Shown here: one piece after another, positions 1-8,563 of the stretch
Layout of the letters: every line of letters begins with the position of its first letter
How positions within the stretch are numbered: the first letter of the stretch is position 1
Assembly: GCA_014238335.1 (NCBI GenBank)
Contig: JABABI010000005.1
Location: 1 to 64,000 of the forward strand
Direction: 5' to 3'
Source of the DNA: Fuerstiella sp.
Lineage (GTDB): Bacteria; Planctomycetota; Planctomycetia; Planctomycetales; Planctomycetaceae
DNA: 64,000 nt
Position numbers and translations under genes: made by a program
The notes under the pieces: model-generated
The model's database searches: none
Told to the model about the DNA's origin: nothing
Seen by the model: only the letters and a program-made list of their open reading frames with translations

Positions 1-1
1 A

Positions 2-2101
2 CGTGGTGTCACCAGTGCGAGTTTCAGTCCGAACGGGAAGCGGATCGTCAGCGGCAGCGACGGCCAATTGGTCAAGGTGTGGGATGCAGAAACCGGCCAG
101 GAGATCCGCTCACTCATAGGACACTCGATGAACGTCACCAGCGTGCGTTTCAGCCCGGACGGGAAACGGATCGTCAGTGGCAGCTGGGATCAAACGGTCA
201 AGGTGTGGGATGCAGAAACGGGCCAGGAGATCCGCACACTCACAGGACACTCAAAAACTGTCGAAAGCGTGCGTTTCAGCGCGGACGGTACGCGAATCGT
301 CAGCGGCAGCGAGGACAATACGGTCAAAGTGTGGGAAGCAGAAACGGGCCAGGAGATCCGCACACTCAAAGGACACTCAGAAGGTGTCAAAAGCGTGAGT
401 TGCGGTCCAGCCGGAAAGTGGATCGTTAGCAGCGATGGCTATACGGTCAAGGTGTGGGATTCATATGCTGATCAAGAGACGCGCACACTCAAATGGTCAA
501 ACACCTACGGCAGCGTATTCAGTCCGGATGGAAAACGGATCGTCGGCGGCAGCGGAAGCAAAACGGTCATGGTGTGGGATGTCGAAACCGAAACCCGCAC
601 ACTCAAATACTCAGGATTTGTCAGGAGCGTGCGTTTCAGCCCGGACGGGAAGCGGATCGTCAGCGGCAGCTGGGACAAAACGGTCAAGGTGTGGGATGCG
701 GAAACCGGCCGGCTGATCCGCACACTCACAGGACACTCAGGAGGTGTCGAAAGTGTGAGGTTCAGTCTCGACGGAAAGCGGATTGTTAGCGGCAGCGGAG
801 ACAAAACGGTCATGGTGTGGGATGCCGAATCCGGACAGGAGATCCACACTCTCACAGGACACTCGAGAATTGTTGAGAGCGTGGGTTTCAGCCCGGACGG
901 GAAACGGATTGTCAGCGGCAGCTGGGACAATACGGTCAAGGTGTGGGATGCAGAAACCGGCGAGGAAATACGCACACTCAACGGTCACGCAAGTGTGGTC
1001 ACCAGCGTGGGTTTCAGCCCGGACGGGAAGCGGATCGTCAGCGGCAGCTGGGACAGAAAGGTCAAGGTGTGGGATGCGGAGACCGGCCAGGAAATACGCA
1101 CACTCACAGGACACTCAGAACATGTCACCAGCGTGAGTTTCAGCCCGGACGGGAAACGGATTGTCAGCGGGAGCTTGGACAAAACCGTCAAGGTGTGGGA
1201 TGCGGAAACCGGCCAGGAGATCCGCACGCACAAAGTGCATGCACGTGGTGTCACCAGTGCGAGTTTCAGTCCGAACGGGAAGCGGATCGTCAGCGGCGGC
1301 CAGCGTGAAACGGTCAAGGTGTGGGACGCGGAAACCGGCCAGGAGGTGCGCACATTCAAAGGACATACAGGATCTGTCTACAGCGTGAGTTTCAGCCCGG
1401 ACGGGAAATGGATCGTCAGCTGCAGCGATGACCACACGGTTAAGGTGTGGGATGCGGAAAGCGGCACGCCCACTTTCAAAGGACACACAGATCGTGTCGA
1501 AAACGCGAGTTACAGTGCGGACGGGAAGCGGATCGTCAGCGGCAGCCATGACAAAACGGTCAAGGTGTGGGATGCGGAAACCGGTGAGGAGCTCCACACC
1601 CTCATAGGACACTCAGGATGTGTCACCAGCGTGAGTTTCAGCCCGGACGGGAAGCGGATTGTCAGCATCAGCGATGACCAAACGATCAAGGTCTGGGATG
1701 TCGACACTGGTCAGGCGATCTACACGATCAGATACACAACTTATGTCAACAGCGTGAGCTTCAGCCCGGACGGGAAGCGGATTGTCAGCGGCGGCCGGGA
1801 CGAAACCGTCAAGGTATGGGATGCGGAAACCGGCCAGGAGATCCGCACCCTCAGAGGACACTCAAAGGATGTCAACAGCGTGATGTTCAGCCCCGACGGG
1901 AAGCGGATCGTCAGCGGCAGCAATGACACGACTGTCAAGGTGTGGGATGTCGAAACGGGCCTGGAGACGCTCACGCTCACAGGACACACGGGTTTCGTCA
2001 CCAGCGTGGGTTTCAGCCCGGATGGGACACGGATCGTCAGCGGCAGCAACATTGCAACGATCAAAATCTGGGATGCCCGCCCCTGGAAGAGATCCCGATA
2101 G
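2..2101 (+). CDS. WD40-repeat beta-propeller protein, 5' end outside window (partial)
   Basis: The ORF track starts at TTG 68, but the frame is open back to base 2 (RGVTSASFSPNGKRIVSGSDGQLVKVWD...). About 17 'VKVWDAETGQEIRTLTGHS..VTSVSFSPDGKRIVSGS' blades are visible. Confidence 0.93.
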   Translation, partial: RGVTSASFSPNGKRIVSGSDGQLVKVWDAETGQEIRSLIGHSMNVTSVRFSPDGKRIVSGSWDQTVKVWDAETGQEIRTLTGHSKTVESVRFSADGTRIVSGSEDNTVKVWEAETGQEIRTLKGHSEGVKSVSCGPAGKWIVSSDGYTVKVWDSYADQETRTLKWSNTYGSVFSPDGKRIVGGSGSKTVMVWDVETETRTLKYSGFVRSVRFSPDGKRIVSGSWDKTVKVWDAETGRLIRTLTGHSGGVESVRFSLDGKRIVSGSGDKTVMVWDAESGQEIHTLTGHSRIVESVGFSPDGKRIVSGSWDNTVKVWDAETGEEIRTLNGHASVVTSVGFSPDGKRIVSGSWDRKVKVWDAETGQEIRTLTGHSEHVTSVSFSPDGKRIVSGSLDKTVKVWDAETGQEIRTHKVHARGVTSASFSPNGKRIVSGGQRETVKVWDAETGQEVRTFKGHTGSVYSVSFSPDGKWIVSCSDDHTVKVWDAESGTPTFKGHTDRVENASYSADGKRIVSGSHDKTVKVWDAETGEELHTLIGHSGCVTSVSFSPDGKRIVSISDDQTIKVWDVDTGQAIYTIRYTTYVNSVSFSPDGKRIVSGGRDETVKVWDAETGQEIRTLRGHSKDVNSVMFSPDGKRIVSGSNDTTVKVWDVETGLETLTLTGHTGFVTSVGFSPDGTRIVSGSNIATIKIWDARPWKRSR

Positions 2102-2268
2102 TGTTGCCAGAGAGTCGGTCGACTGAAGAGCTGTTTGACAATCCAGATTGAGTGCAAGGAACCGACTGGGATAACGGTCAAGCTGTTGCCGGGAATGGCG
2201 GCCACGGGCCCGACAGGAAATCGTGGCCGCCCACTCCAAAACACTCGAAAAAACAAAGGGAGAGCACT

Positions 2269-2391
2269 ATGAACGATGATATCCAAGTACTCGTATCCAT
2301 CGCGATCGCCTTGATGGCCACCAGCGCCTGGTGGATTCGACAGATCGCACTCGTGCTACGTGAGATCCGCGACACGTTGGCCAAGCGGTAA
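2269..2391 (+). CDS. 40-aa putative single-pass membrane microprotein (MNDDIQVLVSIAIALMATSAWWIRQIALVLREIRDTLAKR)
   Basis: Internal ATG at 2269 with a purine-rich stretch (AAAGGGAGAG) just upstream. Hydrophobic core followed by a basic C-terminus. Follows the WD40 gene on the same strand. Confidence 0.45.
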   Translation: MNDDIQVLVSIAIALMATSAWWIRQIALVLREIRDTLAKR

Positions 2392-2723
2392 GAACCAGTG
2401 TTCGTTCACCTGCCCCAGGGGGTTCGCTCGATCCAGCCGGCTCACTGAGGACAGATGAGGCCTTTCGATGTTCCTACAGCCAGTGGTACAGAAAATCGGG
2501 GTGGGGCATTGGCAATGGCATCGGCCCGCGATGTTCAGGTCATGACACATACCGACGCGTCACGCGGCCGAGATTTGTCGCATCAGAGTCACCGATATCC
2601 GCAAGTAACGCGATGAGGATCGGGTGGGCCGAGCCATCGCTGTTGTCCAGGCGAGCACGAGGGACACGCGAGTCCAGCCGCACAGCACGGGCAGCGAAGT
2701 GGACTGCATCGGGATTCTCGACA

Positions 2724-3599
2724 TCAGGCAAACACTTCGGGAATGGGGGATTCGCTGTCGCCAACCGTGAATGGCCGACCGCTGAGAGTGATCGCCTCTT
2801 TTTCGATCGGCAAACCGGCGGACCATCCGATGGTCGCGTGAAAAGCGGCAACCGACACCCTGTCTGTGTCCACGTCATGTCCGCGTGCATCGCTCTTTCC
2901 GTGGACGTAACCGGGTTTGACGCCTCCACCCGCCAGAACGGTCGAGAAGCACAGAGGATGGTGGCCTCGGCCGTTACCGTCAAAGTCCGGCTTGCGGCCG
3001 AATTCGGTGGTGAATACCACCAGCGTGGAGTCCAACAGTCCCGATCGATTCAGGTCCGTGAGCAACGCGAAGTAGGCCTGATCAAATACCGGCGCGGGTT
3101 CCCGGCGTTTCAGACTCTGCCGAATTATTTCCGGCTCGACATGCCGAAAAACCAGAAACTGTGCGGCGTTGTAGAGTCGATCTGCCGCCCACAATGCGAC
3201 CTCGGGAATGAATTCAGGGGGATTTGACGGAAGACTCTGTCGCCAGATTTCTTCGGCACGTTTGAGTACCTCTGCGGCAGCGGCAAGGTCAGTGTCTGTA
3301 CTTGTGTCCGGGGCGGAAACTCGCACACGGCCGTATTCGAACAGATCCTGTAAAAATTCCGATAGCAGCTTGTCAGCTCTCCCCGCTTCAGGGCACGTAC
3401 CGTTGAATGGCGTTCGGTGTCGATCGAAGAATATCGATATTGCAGACCTGAACAGGTTACCCTTGCGGCGCTCACTTGTAAAAGATATCTGACTGTCCTG
3501 TTCCTGTATGCGGTGTCGCGCCTTCAACCGGAAATAATTTCTGCATGAATCCATCCAATCTCGAGATCCTGGCGTACGAAGACACACCGCTCGGTCCAC
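2724..3599 (-). pseudogene. Chimeric ORF: DUF1501 C-terminal fragment fused to an unrelated N-terminal segment
   Basis: C-terminal ~119 aa (VFDQAYFALLTDLNRSGLLDSTLVVFTTEFGRKP...HHPLCFSTVLAGGGVKPGYVHGKSD...GRPFTVGDSESPIPEVFA) matches the end of planctomycete DUF1501 proteins. The upstream part (LLSEFLQDLFEYGRVRV...ALWAADRLYNAAQFLVFRHVEPE) does not belong to DUF1501. Confidence 0.6.
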
Positions 3600-4240
3600 T
3601 GTGTCTGCGTCGACGCGAATTGCTGTCTGAACCAGGAACCGTCGTAACGGAAGTCACGCTGAACCATGAATTCCTGATGAGCAGTTACAACACCGATTCA
3701 GAACGCGCCATTTCGAATCGATCAATTGAGATCCATGGGGGCAATAAGCTGACAGCACTGGTCGGCGGTCTGGGTCTGGGTTATACGGCTCGCGAGTTTC
3801 TGGCACACGAAAACGTTGCATCGGTTGAAGTTGTCGAATATCTGCCACAGGTCATCGACTGGCTGCAGAGCGACCTTGTTCCGCTGTCAGCCGAACTGAA
3901 CGACTGTGAACATTTGAAGATTACTGCTGGCGATGTCTATCAGCGACTGCTGGCAGAGCCGACGGAGCGGTTCGATCTGATTGTGATTGACGTCGACCAT
4001 TCTCCTGACGATCAGCTGGGCGAAGAAGATCACGCATTTTATGCGGCGGCCGGCCTGTTGAAAGCCAAAGCCCATCTGCGCGAGGGGGGCGTTCTGGCAG
4101 TCTGGTCCTACGCCGAAAGCAGTGACTTTTCCGAAGCTCTGCGGAGCACATTCGACACTGTGCATGTGGAGCCAGTGACGACGCTCAATACGCTTGTAGA
4201 CCACGAGCAGACCGACTGGTTGTTCTTTGGCGTCAGGTAA
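3545..4240 (+). CDS. Spermidine synthase-like SAM-dependent methyltransferase
   Basis: Rossmann-like motif 'LVGGLGLGYTAREFL', 'VEVVEYLPQVIDW', 'FDLIVIDVDHSPD' and 'LREGGVLAVWSY'. Confidence 0.75.
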   Translation: MNPSNLEILAYEDTPLGPLCLRRRELLSEPGTVVTEVTLNHEFLMSSYNTDSERAISNRSIEIHGGNKLTALVGGLGLGYTAREFLAHENVASVEVVEYLPQVIDWLQSDLVPLSAELNDCEHLKITAGDVYQRLLAEPTERFDLIVIDVDHSPDDQLGEEDHAFYAAAGLLKAKAHLREGGVLAVWSYAESSDFSEALRSTFDTVHVEPVTTLNTLVDHEQTDWLFFGVR

Positions 4241-4265
4241 GCATCGCAGTTTTCGGCAGGCTGCG

Positions 4266-4961
4266 TCAAATCGGATTGCGGTCGGACACCATCACGTCTG
4301 CGTCATTCTGCACCAGTTCCAGCCCAACGCCATCACCACGGTCCGGTGCCAACCGGTAAACCCGGTCGGCATGACGCAGAAAGTTCGACACGTCGTGATG
4401 ACTGATCATCAACACCTGAAACCCAAGTGCAGTTCCCGCTTCATGAACAATCTTCACAAGCCTGGGCACCAGGTCCGGATGCAGCCAGCAGTCCTGCTCG
4501 TCCAGTACCAGAAACTTGCGGTGCCGTCGTTCGTCCAAAGTCGTGATGGCAAACATGCGCAGCCCGACAGACACCACATTGGCCACCGATCCGCCCTGAC
4601 CACGCATGATGTCTTCAGGATTTCCTTCTCGTTCAATTGAGAATTCGACGCTGGCGGCATCACGCTTGAACGACGCAGTGGCCCTAAACACGACAGGCTG
4701 ATCCAGTACCTCCTGCAATGCCTTCGTCAACGTCGACTCGATCACCGAAAGTTCCCGCTGAAACACATCGTTGCTTAGTTGCTCCAGCGCATTGGTGACT
4801 GAATCGGCGATCGCGAGATACGTATTGATTCCGGTCAGCCTGACGTTCAGGTCAGTCTGCTGTGCGACGAGTTCGTCTCGCTTGCCCTGCAGGCGGTCGA
4901 TCCGTCCGCGAACTTCCGCCAGCAGGTCCGTTGATGAATCCAGCTCAGGCATCATCCCCAT
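4266..4961 (-). CDS. Rad50/SbcC-like ATPase, C-terminal half (signature, Walker B and H-loop) as a separate gene
   Basis: 'RGQGGSVANVVSVGLRMFAI' (signature-like), 'RKFLVLDEQDCWLHPDLVPRL' (Walker B) and 'VLMISHHDV' (H-loop). No Walker A in this ORF. The start cluster MGMMPEL overlaps the stop of the upstream coiled-coil gene. Confidence 0.72.
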   Translation of the reverse strand: MGMMPELDSSTDLLAEVRGRIDRLQGKRDELVAQQTDLNVRLTGINTYLAIADSVTNALEQLSNDVFQRELSVIESTLTKALQEVLDQPVVFRATASFKRDAASVEFSIEREGNPEDIMRGQGGSVANVVSVGLRMFAITTLDERRHRKFLVLDEQDCWLHPDLVPRLVKIVHEAGTALGFQVLMISHHDVSNFLRHADRVYRLAPDRGDGVGLELVQNDADVMVSDRNPI

Positions 4962-5268
4962 TCCCGGAATTTGTCGGTGACCCTGCTTCCTGCTCCACTT
5001 TCGCCAGCTCGCCGGAGATCCCTTCCAGAAGTTCCTGATAGTCGCTGCGACGCTTTTCGTTCTCGGTCTCCATTTGTTCAAGCTTGCTTTTCAGTTCGTC
5101 AATATTGCTGGTTTCGAATTCGTCATCCGCTTCCTTCTGCAGAGCTTCCAGCTGTTTCGTGGCTTCTTCAAGCTGGGTTTGAGCCTGAATCTTTCGTTCG
5201 TTCAGGCGTTCGTATTCTCCTTTCAGATCATCGATTGAGCGTACCGTCTTTTTGTTGCTTTTTGCCAT
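4945..5268 (-). CDS. Small coiled-coil protein in the split Rad50/Mre11-like operon
   Basis: MAKSNKKTVRSIDDLKGEYERLNERKIQAQTQLEEATKQLEALQKEADDEFETSNIDELKSKLEQMETENEKR...: strongly helical and charged. Its stop overlaps the start of the ATPase C-half. Confidence 0.65.
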   Translation of the reverse strand: MAKSNKKTVRSIDDLKGEYERLNERKIQAQTQLEEATKQLEALQKEADDEFETSNIDELKSKLEQMETENEKRRSDYQELLEGISGELAKVEQEAGSPTNSGNGDDA

Positions 5269-5290
5269 TGCTGACACCATCCGTTTCGTT

Positions 5291-6331
5291 TCAGGAATCG
5301 CGGTTCTGATTGTGATTGTCCGGCCCGTCAGAAGTCACTTCGGCGGCCAATCGCATGATCTCGTTGGCCACAGGTGCTTCGAACTGATCCAGATGTTGCT
5401 TCAGGAATTCGTTCAGCCCGGCACCGGAGTCGGTGCGACGGGCGGTCAATTGACGCAGATCCGCAATGAACCCGGAGCCGTGTTCTGCGTCCGGCTCTTC
5501 AGATTCGACTTCCGGATAAAAAACAGTGTCAAACGGTTCGTGCGGCACAGTGACCCAGCGAATTTGCCACGACTCGCCAGTCTGTGATTTGCACAGGAAT
5601 ACATCTGACGAATCGTCTGCGCATTTGTCGTCGGCCGGCACCAGACATGGGACGGCCGGAATATGTTCACGCGACGCGTCGCTGCGGGCTCGCCGAGTAA
5701 TATTGCCGGCTGTGATCCAATGTGTGCCACCTTTGCTCACCGGTTGCAGCCGCCGGTGAATATGCCCGTTGACGATCAGGTCAATGCCGGACAATTCACC
5801 CGGGCGGATGCGCCCGCCATCTTCATATCCGGGAATAAGAATGTCGTGGTGAGTGATCCAGACGACAAGGTCTGCTGCGATAGAATCGCTGACAAACTCC
5901 TTCGGAATTTTGTCGCCCCATGCCGTCCCGCCAACCACAGTCTGCCGGCCACCGACGGTACCGATCCACGGTGATGCGGAGGAAATCTGTATCAGGTGTC
6001 CGCCAGCGAAGAGGATGTGAATGGAATCGTGCGGCTTCAGCGAATTCTCCCGCACGTCATGATTGCCGTAGATGGCCGGCAGAGGCTCATCGATCGATTC
6101 GATGATCGCGGACAGTAACCAGTTCGGATTGTCCTGAGGCAGCTGGAACAGGTCTCCCAGCAGGATCGGCTGGAGTTGATGCTCGCGAGCATATTGCAGG
6201 CACCAGCGAAACTTCTGCAGGGCGACATGAGGGTAGTCGTCTTTGCGAAACCCCGGAATGCGAGCTTCAAGATGCGGATCGCCGATGAACAGCAATCCCT
6301 GAACGTCGATTGATGTGCTGCGGCCACTCAT
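5291..6331 (-). CDS. Mre11/SbcD-like metallophosphoesterase (calcineurin-like)
   Basis: Motifs 'FIGDPHLEAR', 'ILLGDLFQLP', 'IYGNHDVREN', 'WITHHD' and 'VNGHIHRR'. Shares a 4-bp ATGA overlap with the upstream ATPase gene. Confidence 0.85.
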   Translation of the reverse strand: MSGRSTSIDVQGLLFIGDPHLEARIPGFRKDDYPHVALQKFRWCLQYAREHQLQPILLGDLFQLPQDNPNWLLSAIIESIDEPLPAIYGNHDVRENSLKPHDSIHILFAGGHLIQISSASPWIGTVGGRQTVVGGTAWGDKIPKEFVSDSIAADLVVWITHHDILIPGYEDGGRIRPGELSGIDLIVNGHIHRRLQPVSKGGTHWITAGNITRRARSDASREHIPAVPCLVPADDKCADDSSDVFLCKSQTGESWQIRWVTVPHEPFDTVFYPEVESEEPDAEHGSGFIADLRQLTARRTDSGAGLNEFLKQHLDQFEAPVANEIMRLAAEVTSDGPDNHNQNRDS

Positions 6332-7965
6332 GGCTGGTCGCCTCCATCTGCATCCTTTGCCGCAGACAGGGAATGTTCATGAATGGCCGGAACGGTCGAC
6401 ATCAGAGTTTCGGGGTCGATGCTTGCTCCGCAGGTGGCACACTTTGGATTCGACTTCACAAACTGTCGAATCTGTGTTTCGCAGTCAGCCGTTTGTTTTC
6501 GTGCAGCGTCGGCGTTTCCTGCGGTCTTCGCAACAGTGCTCTGTAGCTGATTCAGCCCTTCAATCGTTGCCTCCAGACTTTTTAGGTCCGTCTGTTCGAC
6601 TGGTGCTGTGAGTGTTTCCAGGGTTGCCGTCGCGGCATTCGCTGCGAACCACACGACCTGCCGACCTGTGAGCTCTGTGATGAGTTGCCGCAATCGGTCT
6701 GTGGGAATCTTCTCCGTGGGCTTTCGCAAAGATTCGAATGTTGCCTGCAATGAAGTCGTCAATTGACTCTGATGCTGAACATCAGTCAGTCGATAGATTA
6801 CAGCCTGTAACGCGGTTGTGTCGTTCAGTTGTGGGACTGGTTCGAGCACCGCCAATGACTGACTGACCTTTTGGACGTGGACTTGTCGACCGGCGGCAGC
6901 GGCAAGTTGATCGAGCATGTCCCGGCACGCATCAGCTGGTTCCAATTCGGGAGGTGCGGTTACGGTTGCACAGCAGCCAAGCACCTGGTTGGCGGAATTT
7001 CTTCGATGCGTTCCCGCCATCAGCCCTTCAATGAGTGTGCGTAAGCGATCGACAGCGTGCATTTGGGGCGCCGGTTTCACCGACGTTAGTGTGCCAACCT
7101 GAACCCCACAGTGGCGCCGTCGCTGCTGCAGCTCAGACATCCCGTCCACGACGTGACGCAAACGCGTTGCCGTCTGATTTGCACGCTCCAGATCGGTGGA
7201 AGTCGTTGTGGCCTGATCAAGTTGTTCCAGCACGCAGCGTTGCGTCTGTAGCCGTTGGCACTCACTACGGCTGCGATCCAGCTCACCAGTGAGCCGCTTC
7301 AGATGACGAATACGCTGTTCAGAGTCCTGAATCGCCTTGTGAGATGAGTCGGCCTGAACGATGCGGTCAGCAATTTCATCGATCGGTTCGAATGACTTCA
7401 GGCGAACGGCATTGTTATCGATTTCGGCCTTCAGGCGTTTTGCGTCACCTTTGTTGTCCCGCAGCTTCAGACGATGTCGGTGCTGCATCTCAACCAGTCG
7501 AGACGCATCTGAGGACGAGGCAAAGAACGAAGCGGCTCGACTGCCGGATTCGCCCAACAGGAAGACTGGTGCCTTCTGTTCCCCGAAATGGATGTCATAT
7601 TCGTGTTTGCTTTTTCCCGTCTCCGCTTCGACCCGGTCCAGGCGAAGCAGATCATGCAGTGAATCGGGAACGGAAGTACCAACCCGGTGGACGTCTTCGC
7701 CATCGAGCGTGTACTTGACGGTTGTCTTTTTTCGTTCCCAGCAAATCGTGTGGCCGTCGTCGGTCTCAACGGTGATCCGACAGCGCTTGGCACCGTGGCG
7801 CATCACATGAGTCGAACGCCCGTTGGTGGCCAGAATCTGCAGTGCTGCCACGACGGCGGACTTGCCGCAGTTATTCGGACCGGTCAATACCGTCAGGCCG
7901 TCGGCCAGATCGATGTTCGTCCGCGCGTGCGACATGAAGTTTTCAAGGATAATTCGTCGCAACAT
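6328..7965 (-). CDS. Rad50/SbcC/SMC-like ATPase, N-terminal half (Walker A, coiled coil, CxxC hook)
   Basis: 'MLRRIILENFMSHARTNIDLADGLTVLTGPNNCGKSAVVAALQIL' (Walker A), long helical region, and 'KSNPKCATCGASIDPETL' (zinc-hook-like CxxC) close to the stop. No Walker B or signature in this ORF. Confidence 0.8.
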   Translation of the reverse strand: MLRRIILENFMSHARTNIDLADGLTVLTGPNNCGKSAVVAALQILATNGRSTHVMRHGAKRCRITVETDDGHTICWERKKTTVKYTLDGEDVHRVGTSVPDSLHDLLRLDRVEAETGKSKHEYDIHFGEQKAPVFLLGESGSRAASFFASSSDASRLVEMQHRHRLKLRDNKGDAKRLKAEIDNNAVRLKSFEPIDEIADRIVQADSSHKAIQDSEQRIRHLKRLTGELDRSRSECQRLQTQRCVLEQLDQATTTSTDLERANQTATRLRHVVDGMSELQQRRRHCGVQVGTLTSVKPAPQMHAVDRLRTLIEGLMAGTHRRNSANQVLGCCATVTAPPELEPADACRDMLDQLAAAAGRQVHVQKVSQSLAVLEPVPQLNDTTALQAVIYRLTDVQHQSQLTTSLQATFESLRKPTEKIPTDRLRQLITELTGRQVVWFAANAATATLETLTAPVEQTDLKSLEATIEGLNQLQSTVAKTAGNADAARKQTADCETQIRQFVKSNPKCATCGASIDPETLMSTVPAIHEHSLSAAKDADGGDQP

Positions 7966-8563
7966 GACGATGGATGAGCTGTTCTATGCCGAAGCTGATG
8001 CGGTGCACTGATGAATTCGAAAAGATCGTTGATGTCGCGATCCACAACGAAGAATAGCTGGCCGCATGCCAGATGACACCTCACTCGTCCCGACAGGTTC
8101 AGCACGATGATAACGCTGCAGAATCTCCCACAGCGATGGCTCAATGAGCATGTCTGACGCTGGTAATCCTCGGCTGGCAATGCGCCGATCTTCACGCCTC
8201 AGTCCTGGGTGAGGACCATCCAATTTACATCGTCTTATGTTTTGGTTTGACCACAGCATAGCTTTCGCCTCGCTTGTTTCTGCCCCGTGTGTTTCCCTTG
8301 CGGTTTGAAATCAGCTACGCGAATGTTGCTGACAGTCGCTGCCGCATTCCGGGCTTGTCGAGGTGGAAAAACCGCATGTTGTCGCATTGATTACACCTGT
8401 TCCATCGCAGCGACGGGCCGCAATTGGCCCGTAATCCGTTTGGTCTGTGAATTTGCAGCGATTCTGTCGCTAACCCAGTGGTACAGCATGTGCGTTCACA
8501 TTGAGTCATAGTCAACTCAGCATAACGAGTACTGCTGTGGGGCAGCGGTCAAACACGTCACGG

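Noticed and set aside
505-2286. Multiple minus-strand and alternate-frame ORFs over the WD40 gene (e.g. 505..981, 1115..1612, 1741..2286)
   Set aside because: They repeat with the same ~126-bp period as the WD40 blades and are shadow frames of the repeats.
2540-3227. ORFs 2540..2983 (-), 2560..2826 (-) and 2613..3227 (+)
   Set aside because: They overlap the DUF1501 3' fragment in other frames and carry no family motif.
8000-8500. Small ORFs 7893..8195 (-), 7984..8259 (-), 8287..8511 (+)
   Set aside because: No recognisable domain, composition or start context. They may include gene debris but I cannot support a call.
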